A stretch of DNA of 28,688 nt from a virus. The stretch is from positions 26,908-55,595 of the IMG/VR virus record IMGVR_UViG_3300029448_000051. One strand, written 5' to 3'. The position numbers and the translations under genes were made by a program. Within the stretch, counting starts at the first letter, position 1, and every line of letters starts with the position of its first letter. The notes beneath the pieces were generated by a model. It searched no databases. It was not told the origin of the DNA and saw only the letters and a program-made list of their open reading frames with translations. Positions 1-6,607 of the stretch are shown one piece after another.

Positions 1-2
1 TT

Positions 3-323
3 TCTGATAATGAATGGTTAGAATTAGCATTAGGTTACAATGATATGGCTAGTGTTAGCGATGATGCTAAAATAGCAAAACTTGCTAATATAGCTAATAT
101 ACAAGCTGGTAGAATATTATATCATACTGGTCAAATTGCTATGAATGGTGGTATAGGAACAGCATTCCAACATGAAATGTCATTATATCCTACTGCTAGA
201 GCTAGAGATATGCAACAAAATGTTGGACGTGTGATCCCTAAAAAACTAGGCGATGCGCTAGATAGATTAGAGATACACATATCCAAAGCTAGGAAAAAGA
301 AAACTAAACCAAGTTCTTTTTAA
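3..323 (+). CDS. 3' end of a rightward phage gene of unknown function (partial)
   Basis: An open frame runs in from the left edge with no stop, so the start lies outside the window; at least 106 C-terminal residues are visible. The visible part is predicted mostly helical, rich in Ala, Ile and Asn, and ends in a very basic tail (KARKKKTKP near the C terminus). No family is recognised. Its strand matches the late module at the other end of the window, so in a circular or circularly permuted genome it would be the last gene of the late operon, perhaps a structural or internal virion protein; that is inference. Its stop codon overlaps the stop of the convergent gene on the other strand by 4 nt, leaving no room for a separate terminator. 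Confidence 0.7.
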   Translation, partial: SDNEWLELALGYNDMASVSDDAKIAKLANIANIQAGRILYHTGQIAMNGGIGTAFQHEMSLYPTARARDMQQNVGRVIPKKLGDALDRLEIHISKARKKKTKPSSF

Positions 324-502
324 CTTTTAGCTAATTGATTTGTCATTTCACTTTGAAATCTTTGTAAAATAACAACAATTTTCCCTATCAATTCAATATT
401 TCGTATTAAATGTTCAGGAGAGTTACCATCTTTTTCCATACTGTCTATTACTTGTTTTAATACACTTAACTCATTTATTTCTTTTCTTTTTCTTCCAAAC
501 AT
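320..502 (-). CDS. Small hypothetical protein, 60 aa (last gene of the leftward arm)
   Basis: A 60-residue ORF starting at ATG 502 with a good Shine-Dalgarno (AGGAGA, 4 nt before ATG). The sequence is helical and charged with a basic start (MFGRKRKE) and a central Ile/Val-rich helix; no cysteine motif or membrane span is seen. It overlaps the upstream nuclease gene by 28 nt, as expected in a coupled operon, and is the final gene of the leftward transcript. Function unknown. Confidence 0.65.
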   Translation of the reverse strand: MFGRKRKEINELSVLKQVIDSMEKDGNSPEHLIRNIELIGKIVVILQRFQSEMTNQLAKS

Positions 503-861
503 ACTGTCTCCTTTATTAAGTTAGCAAAGCTATCAAATTCTATAATAGCATATGTTTTTGTTCTATTCCTTTTTATAACTAATACAGGTTCTCTATCTTC
601 GCAATTTGTTTCACATTGTTCTAATGCTTTCCACAAATTAAGTCTTTCTGTATTTTTACATTCAAAGCTGTAAGGAATAAGCTTTTTTGCTATTGGAGAT
701 AGAACAATATCTTCGCCTCCCATACCCATAGTTTGAGATTTTATATCATCATACTCGAGTTGTGGCAACTTAGTCCACATGTCTACGAAGATTAATCGTA
801 GCTTATCCCTTACGTAATTTTGTAAATTTCTACCCTTCGCTTTCGCGCTCTTTATTTTCAT
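475..861 (-). CDS. PD-(D/E)XK superfamily nuclease, possible Holliday-junction or recombination endonuclease
   Basis: The 128-residue protein carries the pattern of small phage PD-(D/E)XK nucleases: an N-terminal basic helix (AKGRNLQNYVRDKL), then G48-G-E50-D51, and E67-C-K69 (SFECKNTERLN), fitting the metal-binding D...ExK core, followed by a helix with LWKALEQCE. In this family the protein cuts branched or damaged DNA during recombination or packaging; the exact substrate cannot be read from sequence. The start at 861 has a strong SD (GGGAGG, 3 nt before ATG). It overlaps both neighbours, so it is translated within the leftward operon that also carries ERF, SSB and primase genes, which fits a recombination role. 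Confidence 0.7.
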   Translation of the reverse strand: MKIKSAKAKGRNLQNYVRDKLRLIFVDMWTKLPQLEYDDIKSQTMGMGGEDIVLSPIAKKLIPYSFECKNTERLNLWKALEQCETNCEDREPVLVIKRNRTKTYAIIEFDSFANLIKETVCLEEKEKK

Positions 862-1051
862 GTTCCTCCCTTATTCTTAGTTTTTCTAATGCATCCCACT
901 TATTTTTATCTGATGTTGAACTATAAGCCCATTCAATACTACCTTTTATTTGTTCTGCTGGTATTATTTCCTCTAAAAACTCATCATACTCAGTACCACA
1001 CTTATCACATACAAACCATAAATCCTTATTTACCGATGATTTTTGTTCCAT
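830..1051 (-). CDS. Small CxxC protein, 73 aa
   Basis: I place the start at ATG 1051, preceded by GGAG with 6 nt spacing, rather than the longer in-frame ATG at 1075, which lacks a good site. The protein has one CxxC knuckle (C15-D-K-C18-G) near the N terminus and an acidic, charged C terminus. A single pair could bind metal only as a dimer or with other ligands. It overlaps the nuclease gene by 32 nt. No family recognised. Confidence 0.6.
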   Translation of the reverse strand: MEQKSSVNKDLWFVCDKCGTEYDEFLEEIIPAEQIKGSIEWAYSSTSDKNKWDALEKLRIREEHENKERESEG

Positions 1052-1253
1052 TTGATTCTCCTTTAATCTTAGCACTAGCTTCTAATATTTCTTTTTGATA
1101 TTCATGAAAATCTTGTACATCTTTTTTAAACTCTATATATTGTTTTAAAGAATTACCTATATTTTCAATCATTTGAATAGCAAGATTATTAACATTAGTT
1201 AGCATCTCTACTTTAGCTACTATTTCTTTAATTGTTGGCTTTTTTCTTTCCAT
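1026..1253 (-). CDS. Small helical hypothetical protein, 75 aa
   Basis: Starts at ATG 1253 inside the end of the preceding ORF, so it is probably translationally coupled. The sequence is almost wholly helical with hydrophobic residues spaced as in a coiled coil (IVAKVEMLTNVNNLAIQMI) and a Lys-rich end. It overlaps the CxxC gene by 26 nt. No recognisable family; part of the small-gene run at the end of the leftward operon. Confidence 0.55.
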   Translation of the reverse strand: MERKKPTIKEIVAKVEMLTNVNNLAIQMIENIGNSLKQYIEFKKDVQDFHEYQKEILEASAKIKGESNGTKIIGK

Positions 1254-1414
1254 TTTTTCTTACCTGACTCCCTTTCTGCACATTTAGCGCATATTCTTAA
1301 TTTTTGTTTAGTAATAAAGCCAATCCACAAATATCTGTCAGTATATTTCATGTCATGGCACATATTACACTTTTCATTAACTTTACCTAAATATTTGACT
1401 ACTCCAAATATCAA
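1220..1414 (-). CDS. Small zinc-ribbon protein, 64 aa, TTG start
   Basis: Two CxxC knuckles (C16-N-M-C19 and C42-A-K-C45) 22 residues apart make a treble-clef or zinc-ribbon fold likely. The C terminus is strongly basic (KKKWKEKSQQLKK), which would suit nucleic-acid binding. The start is TTG at 1414, overlapping the TGA of the upstream gene (TTGA), with an AGAAGG site about 8 nt upstream; an internal ATG before CHDMKY would remove the first knuckle, so TTG is preferred. Function unknown. Confidence 0.55.
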   Translation of the reverse strand: MIFGVVKYLGKVNEKCNMCHDMKYTDRYLWIGFITKQKLRICAKCAERESGKKKWKEKSQQLKK

Positions 1415-1578
1415 AGACCAAGACCTTCTAATCTTTTATGAAGTTTTTCTTTATCTTCATCTGGTAAATTATCAAAATATTCCATAAATATATCATAAGC
1501 ATGTCTATATTTAATTAGGCCTTCTAAGTTGTCAATCTGATCATCTCTTTCGTCAAACATCTGTTTCATATAGCTCAT
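1411..1578 (-). CDS. Small acidic helical protein, 55 aa
   Basis: Reads from ATG 1578 (MSYMKQMFDERDDQ) to TGA at 1411-1413. It is acidic and helical, with an amphipathic stretch and the C terminus HKRLEGLGL. Its start overlaps the stop of the upstream gene as ATGA and its stop overlaps the next TTG start, so the three ORFs form a tightly coupled run. The tight end-to-end overlaps are the main evidence that it is real. No family recognised. Confidence 0.55.
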   Translation of the reverse strand: MSYMKQMFDERDDQIDNLEGLIKYRHAYDIFMEYFDNLPDEDKEKLHKRLEGLGL

Positions 1579-1736
1579 TGTACAGGTTCCTTTCCTCTTA
1601 GTTTACATTGATATAAGTATCTTTGACGTTTATGCGTATTCCACGGTGTAAAATGCGTATAATCATCATTCTTAGGATTTCTACCTAGCTTTAAATCCTT
1701 TCTTGTAACAAAATGTATGTATTCAGTAACTCTCAT
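1575..1736 (-). CDS. Small basic protein, 53 aa
   Basis: Reads from ATG 1736 (MRVTEYIHFVTRKD) to TGA 1575-1577. A site AAGGAAA lies 7-8 nt before the ATG. The product is basic with aromatic residues (PWNTHKRQRYLYQCKL) and would suit nucleic-acid contact, but no known motif is present. It overlaps the upstream ORF by 14 nt and the downstream ORF by 4 nt (ATGA). Confidence 0.5.
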   Translation of the reverse strand: MRVTEYIHFVTRKDLKLGRNPKNDDYTHFTPWNTHKRQRYLYQCKLRGKEPVQ

Positions 1737-1878
1737 TAGGTATTTCCTTTCTTATAAGTCCATATGTAGGCATATCTGGAAGTTTATATACTTTACGCTT
1801 TCTATTCCATTGCCAAACTGTTTTAGTTTTTTCACAATAGTATACTCTAGATTTACCCCAATGTCTTTTTCTTTTCAT
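1723..1878 (-). CDS. Small very basic Trp/Tyr-rich protein, 51 aa
   Basis: I choose ATG 1878, which has a perfect AGGAGG 4 nt upstream, over an in-frame ATG at 1917 without a site. The protein begins MKRKRHWGKSRVYYCEK and contains VWQWNRKRKVYKLP, so it is very basic and aromatic. It overlaps the preceding ORF by 26 nt and the following one by 14 nt. Unknown function; nucleic-acid binding is a guess from charge. Confidence 0.55.
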   Translation of the reverse strand: MKRKRHWGKSRVYYCEKTKTVWQWNRKRKVYKLPDMPTYGLIRKEIPNESY

Positions 1879-1999
1879 TTTTCCTCCTATCCTTATACTT
1901 AAACATAATTGAACCATAAGAATCTGTCATAAATCTCTTATAACGCTTTTTAAGTTTTTCTTTTTCTTTCTGCCTTTTGTTCCAAATCTGCCAATCCAT
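1853..1999 (-). CDS. Small Lys/Arg-rich helical protein, 48 aa
   Basis: Reads from ATG 1999 (MDWQIWNKRQKEKEK) to TAA at 1853-1855. A strong site AAGGAGA lies 4 nt before the start. The product is a highly charged, Lys-rich helix. It begins 10 nt after the stop of the radical SAM gene and overlaps the next ORF by 26 nt. No family recognised; support is the ribosome binding site and tight packing. Confidence 0.5.
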   Translation of the reverse strand: MDWQIWNKRQKEKEKLKKRYKRFMTDSYGSIMFKYKDRRKNEKKKTLG

Positions 2000-2008
2000 A
2001 TTCTCTCC

Positions 2009-2872
2009 TTAGAAGATGTATCTTATTTCTTGCCATGGCAATACAAAGTTATGTAATTCTTTAAACTTTGATATACAACGCCATTTATAATCATACTTAT
2101 ACCTAATATTAACACTTCCATATTGAGATACTTTAGTTTCTTGTATGTTAGGTTTCCATAATAACTCTTCTTGCTCTGTTTTATTATTATCTAAATTGTA
2201 TTTGTGCATTGCTTTATTATGTGTTAAGAATATCACTTCACATTTTACTTTATCTTTAATACTGTTATCAACATACTTATCAACAGTTTCAAATAAATCA
2301 ATATACATATCTCTAGAATCTTCATGTACTATTACTGGTGAATAATTTAAATGCACATCATAACCAGCTTCATAAAAATCATTAACTGCTTTAATTCTGT
2401 CTATAATCTTAGATGTTCCAGGTTCTAACTTGTCAGCTAATTTCTGTGGCATTATACTAAACCTTATTCTTATCTTTCTATCTGCATCATAATCTAACAA
2501 ATCTTTATTAACATATTTAGTAGCAGCAGTACCCATAGCTTTTTCATGATGCTTAAAGTAATCAAATACTAATCTCCAATCATGATACCTAGAATGTAAT
2601 ACAAAATCTTCATTACAACTAAAGTCATAACTGTAATACTCTTGATGTGTTTGATTAGGCTTTTTAGGCCATGAAAGTTCTTCACTATGTTTCTCTATTG
2701 CTATTAGTATATCTTCAGGATTTTGAGCTATTGTAAGCCCATTTGGTACGTGTCTACGCATATAACAATACGTACACTTGTATAAACAACCAAAACCAAA
2801 GCTAGGAGTAATAAAATCACTACTACGCCCTGATTCTCTAATCTTCATTGCTTTTCTATTTACATATTTCAT
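2009..2872 (-). CDS. Radical SAM protein of the spore photoproduct lyase family
   Basis: The 287-residue protein has the 4Fe-4S/SAM motif C29-LYK-C33-TY-C36, the CX3CX2C spacing of radical SAM enzymes, within FGCLYKCTYCYMRR. The later stretch YDVHLNYSPVI matches the conserved strand of spore photoproduct lyase family proteins. In spore-forming bacteria the founding enzyme repairs the UV thymine dimer called spore photoproduct; many relatives occur in non-sporulating bacteria and their substrate is not settled. A conserved cysteine further on (DFSCNEDF) could play the H-donor role, which is inference. SD GGGGAAG lies just before ATG 2872. It sits downstream of the primase-helicase in the same leftward module, so a repair role for phage or host DNA is plausible. 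Confidence 0.8.
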   Translation of the reverse strand: MKYVNRKAMKIRESGRSSDFITPSFGFGCLYKCTYCYMRRHVPNGLTIAQNPEDILIAIEKHSEELSWPKKPNQTHQEYYSYDFSCNEDFVLHSRYHDWRLVFDYFKHHEKAMGTAATKYVNKDLLDYDADRKIRIRFSIMPQKLADKLEPGTSKIIDRIKAVNDFYEAGYDVHLNYSPVIVHEDSRDMYIDLFETVDKYVDNSIKDKVKCEVIFLTHNKAMHKYNLDNNKTEQEELLWKPNIQETKVSQYGSVNIRYKYDYKWRCISKFKELHNFVLPWQEIRYIF

Positions 2873-2890
2873 ATCTTCCCCTTTGTTTCA

Positions 2891-2926
2891 TAATAAGGGA
2901 GCCTCTAAGCATTGACTCCCCTATTA
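2891..2926 (-). promoter_or_regulatory. Leader stem-loop before the radical SAM gene
   Basis: Arms TAATAaGGGAG (2891-2901) and CTCCCcTATTA (2916-2926) pair for 10 bp plus one G-U on the minus strand, with a 14-nt loop. The element fills the only gap between the winged-helix gene and the radical SAM gene and ends 18 nt before the start codon, leaving the SD free. There is no U-run after it on the minus strand, so a terminator is less likely than a leader or processing hairpin. Confidence 0.6.
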
Positions 2927-2935
2927 TATTAGCAA

Positions 2936-3220
2936 TTAATCAGTAACGTAAGTCACTGGCGTAACTAAACGACCTGTGATCCGACACCTACGCTTCTGAC
3001 ATTCTTCAACACTACCAAACTTCTTAAGTTCATTAACCCTACCTGATACGGCATTAATGTCGAATCCTGTAACTCTAGTTAACTCTCGAAGTGTTATGCC
3101 AAAGTCTTTGTCTTGATGAGGTATATCGTATACAAATGATTTAATATAATCACTTTGCGATACTACTGTACCATCTTCATTAATCTCTTTATAAGCTATT
3201 CTCGATGTAACTCGTGCCAT
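2936..3220 (-). CDS. Small winged-helix DNA-binding protein
   Basis: 94 residues. Residues about 42-67 (ITLRELTRVTGFDINAVSGR then VNELKKFG) read as helix-turn-helix with a recognition helix, and residues 70-92 as a two-stranded wing, typical of a small winged-helix regulator or replication accessory. The start at ATG 3220 has GGAGG 7 nt upstream and overlaps the end of the preceding gene by 32 nt. Four positions in the wing are Cys/Arg-rich (ECQKRRCRITGR). Which promoter it acts on is not visible. Confidence 0.55.
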   Translation of the reverse strand: MARVTSRIAYKEINEDGTVVSQSDYIKSFVYDIPHQDKDFGITLRELTRVTGFDINAVSGRVNELKKFGSVEECQKRRCRITGRLVTPVTYVTD

Positions 3221-3605
3221 TATTTACCTCCTTTATTTTTTTTTGTAGTCCCTGTTTTAACATATCTTCAGCTTGTTGCCTGTTTAAGGCTTCCATTTTT
3301 TCTTTAGATTCTATCATTCCCCAGAGTATACATAAATATACTATAGCGTCTGTTAATCTACCTTTTACATTTTCTCTTTGTGATACGTGACCTTTAATAT
3401 AAGATGCAATACCATCTATATGCTTCATAAGATATATCCAAAGAACCATTTCCTGTGCATTCCCTGTTTGATTAGCTATTCTTTGAAAATTAGCAAATAC
3501 ATTATCTTTATTCATTGCATATTCTTTTTGACCTTCAGTATGCATAGTTTTAACTGTGTCAAGTATCCTATCTATTAGAGCTATCATTTCCTTGTGTTTC
3601 ATCAT
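3189..3605 (-). CDS. All-helical DUF1599/MazG-like protein, possible nucleotide pyrophosphohydrolase
   Basis: 138 residues, all helical. The pattern E28-Y-A, N35-VFANF, K61-H62 and G82-RLTDAIVYL resembles the DUF1599 and MazG-like group, in which Glu/Asp residues of a four-helix bundle bind Mg and (d)NTP. In phages such proteins are placed in nucleotide-pool control or base modification. The match is by motif recall only; the canonical MazG EExxE is not obvious. The ATG at 3605 overlaps the primase stop (ATGA), so the two are coupled. Confidence 0.5.
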   Translation of the reverse strand: MMKHKEMIALIDRILDTVKTMHTEGQKEYAMNKDNVFANFQRIANQTGNAQEMVLWIYLMKHIDGIASYIKGHVSQRENVKGRLTDAIVYLCILWGMIESKEKMEALNRQQAEDMLKQGLQKKIKEVNNGTSYIENSL

Positions 3606-5350
3606 TCTATCCTTACATTATTAACATTTAATCTTACGTTAAGAAATTCCTTCTCACGATTCTTATCACTTTTAACATGTATCATTTCTATAAGATTTGT
3701 TTCTTTGTTTCTATATGGTGCTAACGATAACAACTTATTAGCATTATATGCTACACGAAACGAACCTCTAGATGATGATATATCCATACCTTCTTTAAAA
3801 GCTGATTTACTAATCTCACTAACAGCAAACACAACTACGTTGTATTTTACTGCAAGTTCCATAAGAGCTTGAGAAGCTTCCTCTACTTTCATATTATTAT
3901 CTTGACGTTTACTTTTAAATAAACCCATATGGTCAACTACTACAAGTTCAGGTTTGTTTTCCATCATAGATATTTTCTTTTCTATATCACTAGGATATGG
4001 AGAAGAGTAATCTACAGTAAGATAGTCAAACTTATCTTCTTGTCCATTTTGCAATTGACTGTAATGTTGTTCTAATTGCTCATGTGTCCATTTATTTTCT
4101 ATCATTACAAACCTAGACCATATTTGCCTTGGAGACATTTCCATCTCAATAAAATATGTTGGTTTCTTTAATGCAACTATCCAGTTTTGTAATAACATTG
4201 TCTTCATACTTGCAGGTGGAGCTTGTATAATAACTACTTCACCTGGATATATAGGAAAGTCTTGACCATATAAATGTCCTATATTGATAGGGTCTACATC
4301 TTTTGCATAGAATTCTATTAATTCTTTTTCCATAGCAGAAGCACTCATAACATTTTCTGTTCTTAAGCTTTTTCTACCTCTATGCAATTTACATGTACTA
4401 TCACAATAGAATTTAATTATAGGGTCGTCCCAGCCATATGTATATCCTTGTCCACCATGTCCATCATAACAACCTTTGATAATATTCTCCATTTCTTCTT
4501 CTTTAAATGGATGCTGAACACTAACTTTTTGTCGCCATGTTTCCATAATGTTATATACTATATCTTTAGGAAATCTCCATCTAAGATATGCAGCAATACG
4601 TAATGCAACCATATGTCTTTTACCTCTAGGAGCACCTTCCATCATCTTTTGAATGCATGTATGATGCTTACCGTCATCTTTTACTTCTACAGATACAGGT
4701 TTGTTAACTACTTGTTTAACCATAACATCAAATACAGGCTTATCTACAGGATCTACAGGCTCAACGTCTTTTTGTTCTGAAGCATAGTTTTTAATAAACT
4801 CTTTAAAATCTTCTTCATCACAATTCATCATTTTATTAACAAAATCATCTTTTATTTGAACTTTAAATAAACCAGATTTACTATTTCTAGTATTGTTAAT
4901 CCTAATGATTCTAGTTTTATCTGTAACAGATGGGTCGGCTATATTAAATATACCTTTATCTGTTAGCTCTTTCTTTACAGCTATGTGTAAATCTTTATGA
5001 GCTTCCCATTTAAATGCACTTTGATGTATACCTACATGAAACCCAGTACCACTAAAATAAATTTTACTGGGAACATCTAGTTGTTTTAAGAGTTCAAGTA
5101 AACCTCCTAATTTATCTCTTGCATCTAGTGTATTTTCTCCATCAACATCTAATAAGAATTCTTCTGGTATATATATCTTACCATCGAATCCAGACAATGA
5201 TTTATTATCACTATAATAGTTTTTTACATCATCATCATAATCATATAAAGAACAAAATGTATCATTCTCTATTCCTTCCCATTGCTCTATATCATCAGCA
5301 TCTTGAAAGTGATGTCTGTTTGATAATCCAAACGCAAATTCTTTAATCAT
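3602..5350 (-). CDS. AEP-type primase fused to a DnaB/RecA-like helicase
   Basis: 582 residues with three parts. Residues about 1-170 look like an archaeo-eukaryotic primase: D68-V-D70, S100-GTGFH105 and R147-IIRINNTRN. Residues about 230-320 carry cysteines C232, C294, C316 and C320 around GAPRGKRH, like a PriCT/PriL-type linker that may bind zinc or an iron-sulfur cluster. Residues about 365-582 form a RecA fold with Walker B LVVVDHMG (469-476). The P-loop is degenerate: APPASMKT (377-384), with Met where the glycine before Lys is expected. Such fusions prime and unwind the phage fork. It lies just downstream of SSB and ERF. Its leader holds a large folded element (5370-5490). Start ATG 5350 has GGAGA nearby. 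Confidence 0.85.
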   Translation of the reverse strand: MIKEFAFGLSNRHHFQDADDIEQWEGIENDTFCSLYDYDDDVKNYYSDNKSLSGFDGKIYIPEEFLLDVDGENTLDARDKLGGLLELLKQLDVPSKIYFSGTGFHVGIHQSAFKWEAHKDLHIAVKKELTDKGIFNIADPSVTDKTRIIRINNTRNSKSGLFKVQIKDDFVNKMMNCDEEDFKEFIKNYASEQKDVEPVDPVDKPVFDVMVKQVVNKPVSVEVKDDGKHHTCIQKMMEGAPRGKRHMVALRIAAYLRWRFPKDIVYNIMETWRQKVSVQHPFKEEEMENIIKGCYDGHGGQGYTYGWDDPIIKFYCDSTCKLHRGRKSLRTENVMSASAMEKELIEFYAKDVDPINIGHLYGQDFPIYPGEVVIIQAPPASMKTMLLQNWIVALKKPTYFIEMEMSPRQIWSRFVMIENKWTHEQLEQHYSQLQNGQEDKFDYLTVDYSSPYPSDIEKKISMMENKPELVVVDHMGLFKSKRQDNNMKVEEASQALMELAVKYNVVVFAVSEISKSAFKEGMDISSSRGSFRVAYNANKLLSLAPYRNKETNLIEMIHVKSDKNREKEFLNVRLNVNNVRIE

Positions 5351-5369
5351 ATCCTCTCCTTTTGGTTAT

Positions 5370-5490
5370 ATAAGGGGTACTCACATATTCCTTTGCCTGT
5401 GCGCTAGATGTCTTAGTAGGACTTATTACACATCGATTGTACATGATGTTCCCATACAGGACTTATAGGACCAGTTATTGCACCCCTTAT
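5370..5490 (-). ncRNA. Structured 121-nt leader RNA before the primase-helicase gene
   Basis: The gap between SSB and primase (5351-5503) contains no ORF of note but is closed by a perfect 9-bp stem, ATAAGGGGT (5370-5378) with ACCCCTTAT (5482-5490). Inside, on the minus strand, CCTGT/ACAGG and ACATC/GATGT helices are possible. The closing stem ends 19 nt before the primase ATG, so the SD remains outside. It may be a riboswitch-like or processing element; I do not recognise a known class. Confidence 0.5.
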
Positions 5491-5503
5491 CACGTTAAAC
5501 TAA

Positions 5504-6070
5504 TTAAAACGGTATTTCATCAGTCGATGCTGTACTTGTTTCATTAGTCGTAGTGGAGGATACAAAACTAGTATCTGCCGTTGCTTCCTGTGCTTTAGCC
5601 ATTACTTTAGGTTTAATAAACTCTTGATAATACTTTTCGGCTCTGCCTTTCCAGTATATCACATCATCGCTTGTAAACTCTTCAGCAACATTTTTAAACT
5701 CTGTAGGAGCAAACTGTTTTAATATTCTACTATATTTACCATCTTTATATAAGTATATATTAACTTGTTTACTTGCTAAAAGTCCTGGGTTGTCATCCAT
5801 TTTGATCACCATTTTACCATTGTCACCTTCAAGTCCACCTGTTATACCAGCATTAGCAAATCTAAAGACTTGGCCCATAGCCCATTCTTCACCATTACTA
5901 ACATTAGCATAAATTCTAGCGTTGAAATTATCAGGATAGCCTTCAAACCACACATCTATATATTTAGCATCATTATAAACACCATATGCTGCTCTAGATA
6001 TAGTTGCAGTTTTCCAACCTTCACCATAATTAGTTCCACCACCTTTACTTACTGTCATTGTTCTAGCCAT
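5504..6070 (-). CDS. Single-stranded DNA-binding protein with acidic DEIPF tail
   Basis: 188 residues. The last residues, TSTASTDEIPF, reproduce the acidic amphipathic tip of bacterial SSB proteins (DDIPF), which recruits partner enzymes; the preceding region 160-182 is a low-complexity Thr/Ser/Glu linker, also as in SSB. The N-terminal part is beta-rich with aromatic residues (YIDVWFEGYPDNFNARIYAN), fitting an OB-like fold, though it is not a clear match to the canonical SSB family. It binds ssDNA at forks and recombination intermediates. Start ATG 6070 has GGAG at good distance and overlaps the ERF stop by 8 nt, so SSB and ERF are coupled, as expected of an annealase and its SSB partner. 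Confidence 0.75.
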   Translation of the reverse strand: MARTMTVSKGGGTNYGEGWKTATISRAAYGVYNDAKYIDVWFEGYPDNFNARIYANVSNGEEWAMGQVFRFANAGITGGLEGDNGKMVIKMDDNPGLLASKQVNIYLYKDGKYSRILKQFAPTEFKNVAEEFTSDDVIYWKGRAEKYYQEFIKPKVMAKAQEATADTSFVSSTTTNETSTASTDEIPF

Positions 6071-6542
6071 TAGTTACTCCTTGTTTTTGAATTGAATTAC
6101 CATCATCATCTGTTTGTGCTATACCTATCATAGCAGACAAAGAAAATCGTCTAGCATATGTTATTGTAGCACCTACTGCTTGTGCATCTTTCTTACCACC
6201 AACAGGCATTTTTAGTTTAGATTTAATCCATTGACCTGATGAGTGTAATAACATAGTAGTTACATAGAAACTACCTTTATCACAGGTATCATTTCCCTGT
6301 ATTATCGATAAACCATTTTCTGTTAGTTGTGGAAAGCAAGATTTAATTACAGTATCTAAATCAGCGTAATCGGATTTAAAGAATGGATTTACACTACCTT
6401 TTTTAGCACCACGCATTTTAGATTGTGCCTTAGCTAAAGCTGCTGCAAGTTTATCTATTTGTGGTGATTTCCATTCATCAGACCTTCTATCTCCTTCTAC
6501 TTTTTGGGGGACAGAATTCTGTACTTCATTGAGTTCTTCCAT
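6063..6542 (-). CDS. erf: ERF-family single-strand annealing recombinase
   Basis: 159 residues matching the ERF superfamily: an N-terminal helix (KLAAALAKAQSKM), NPFFKSDYADLDTV at 52-65, a beta region (SFYVTTMLLHSSGQWI), then QAVGATITYARRFSLSAMIG at 121-140 and the acidic DDDGN at 146-149. ERF proteins anneal homologous single strands for phage recombination and genome circularisation. Length is short for the family but the whole core is present. SD GGAG lies 5 nt before ATG 6542. It forms a coupled pair with SSB. Confidence 0.88.
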   Translation of the reverse strand: MEELNEVQNSVPQKVEGDRRSDEWKSPQIDKLAAALAKAQSKMRGAKKGSVNPFFKSDYADLDTVIKSCFPQLTENGLSIIQGNDTCDKGSFYVTTMLLHSSGQWIKSKLKMPVGGKKDAQAVGATITYARRFSLSAMIGIAQTDDDGNSIQKQGVTNG

Positions 6543-6586
6543 GAGTTCTCCTGTTTTTTATGTTTTTAGTATCCCTAGATGGGGGT

Positions 6587-6606
6587 TATAATATACGTAT
6601 ATTATA
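6587..6606. promoter_or_regulatory. 20-nt perfect AT palindrome between the E1-like gene and erf
   Basis: TATAATATACGTATATTATA is a perfect inverted repeat with no loop, immediately after the stop of the E1-like gene and 45 nt before the erf start. It contains -10-like hexamers on both strands and could be an operator or promoter separating the ubiquitin-like cassette from the recombination genes. It could also form a weak cruciform or be chance in AT-rich DNA. Confidence 0.35.
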
Positions 6607-6607
6607 T

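Noticed and set aside
889-1098. 69-aa plus-strand ORF opposite the small leftward genes
   Set aside because: Reverse shadow of two overlapping leftward genes that both have good SD sites.
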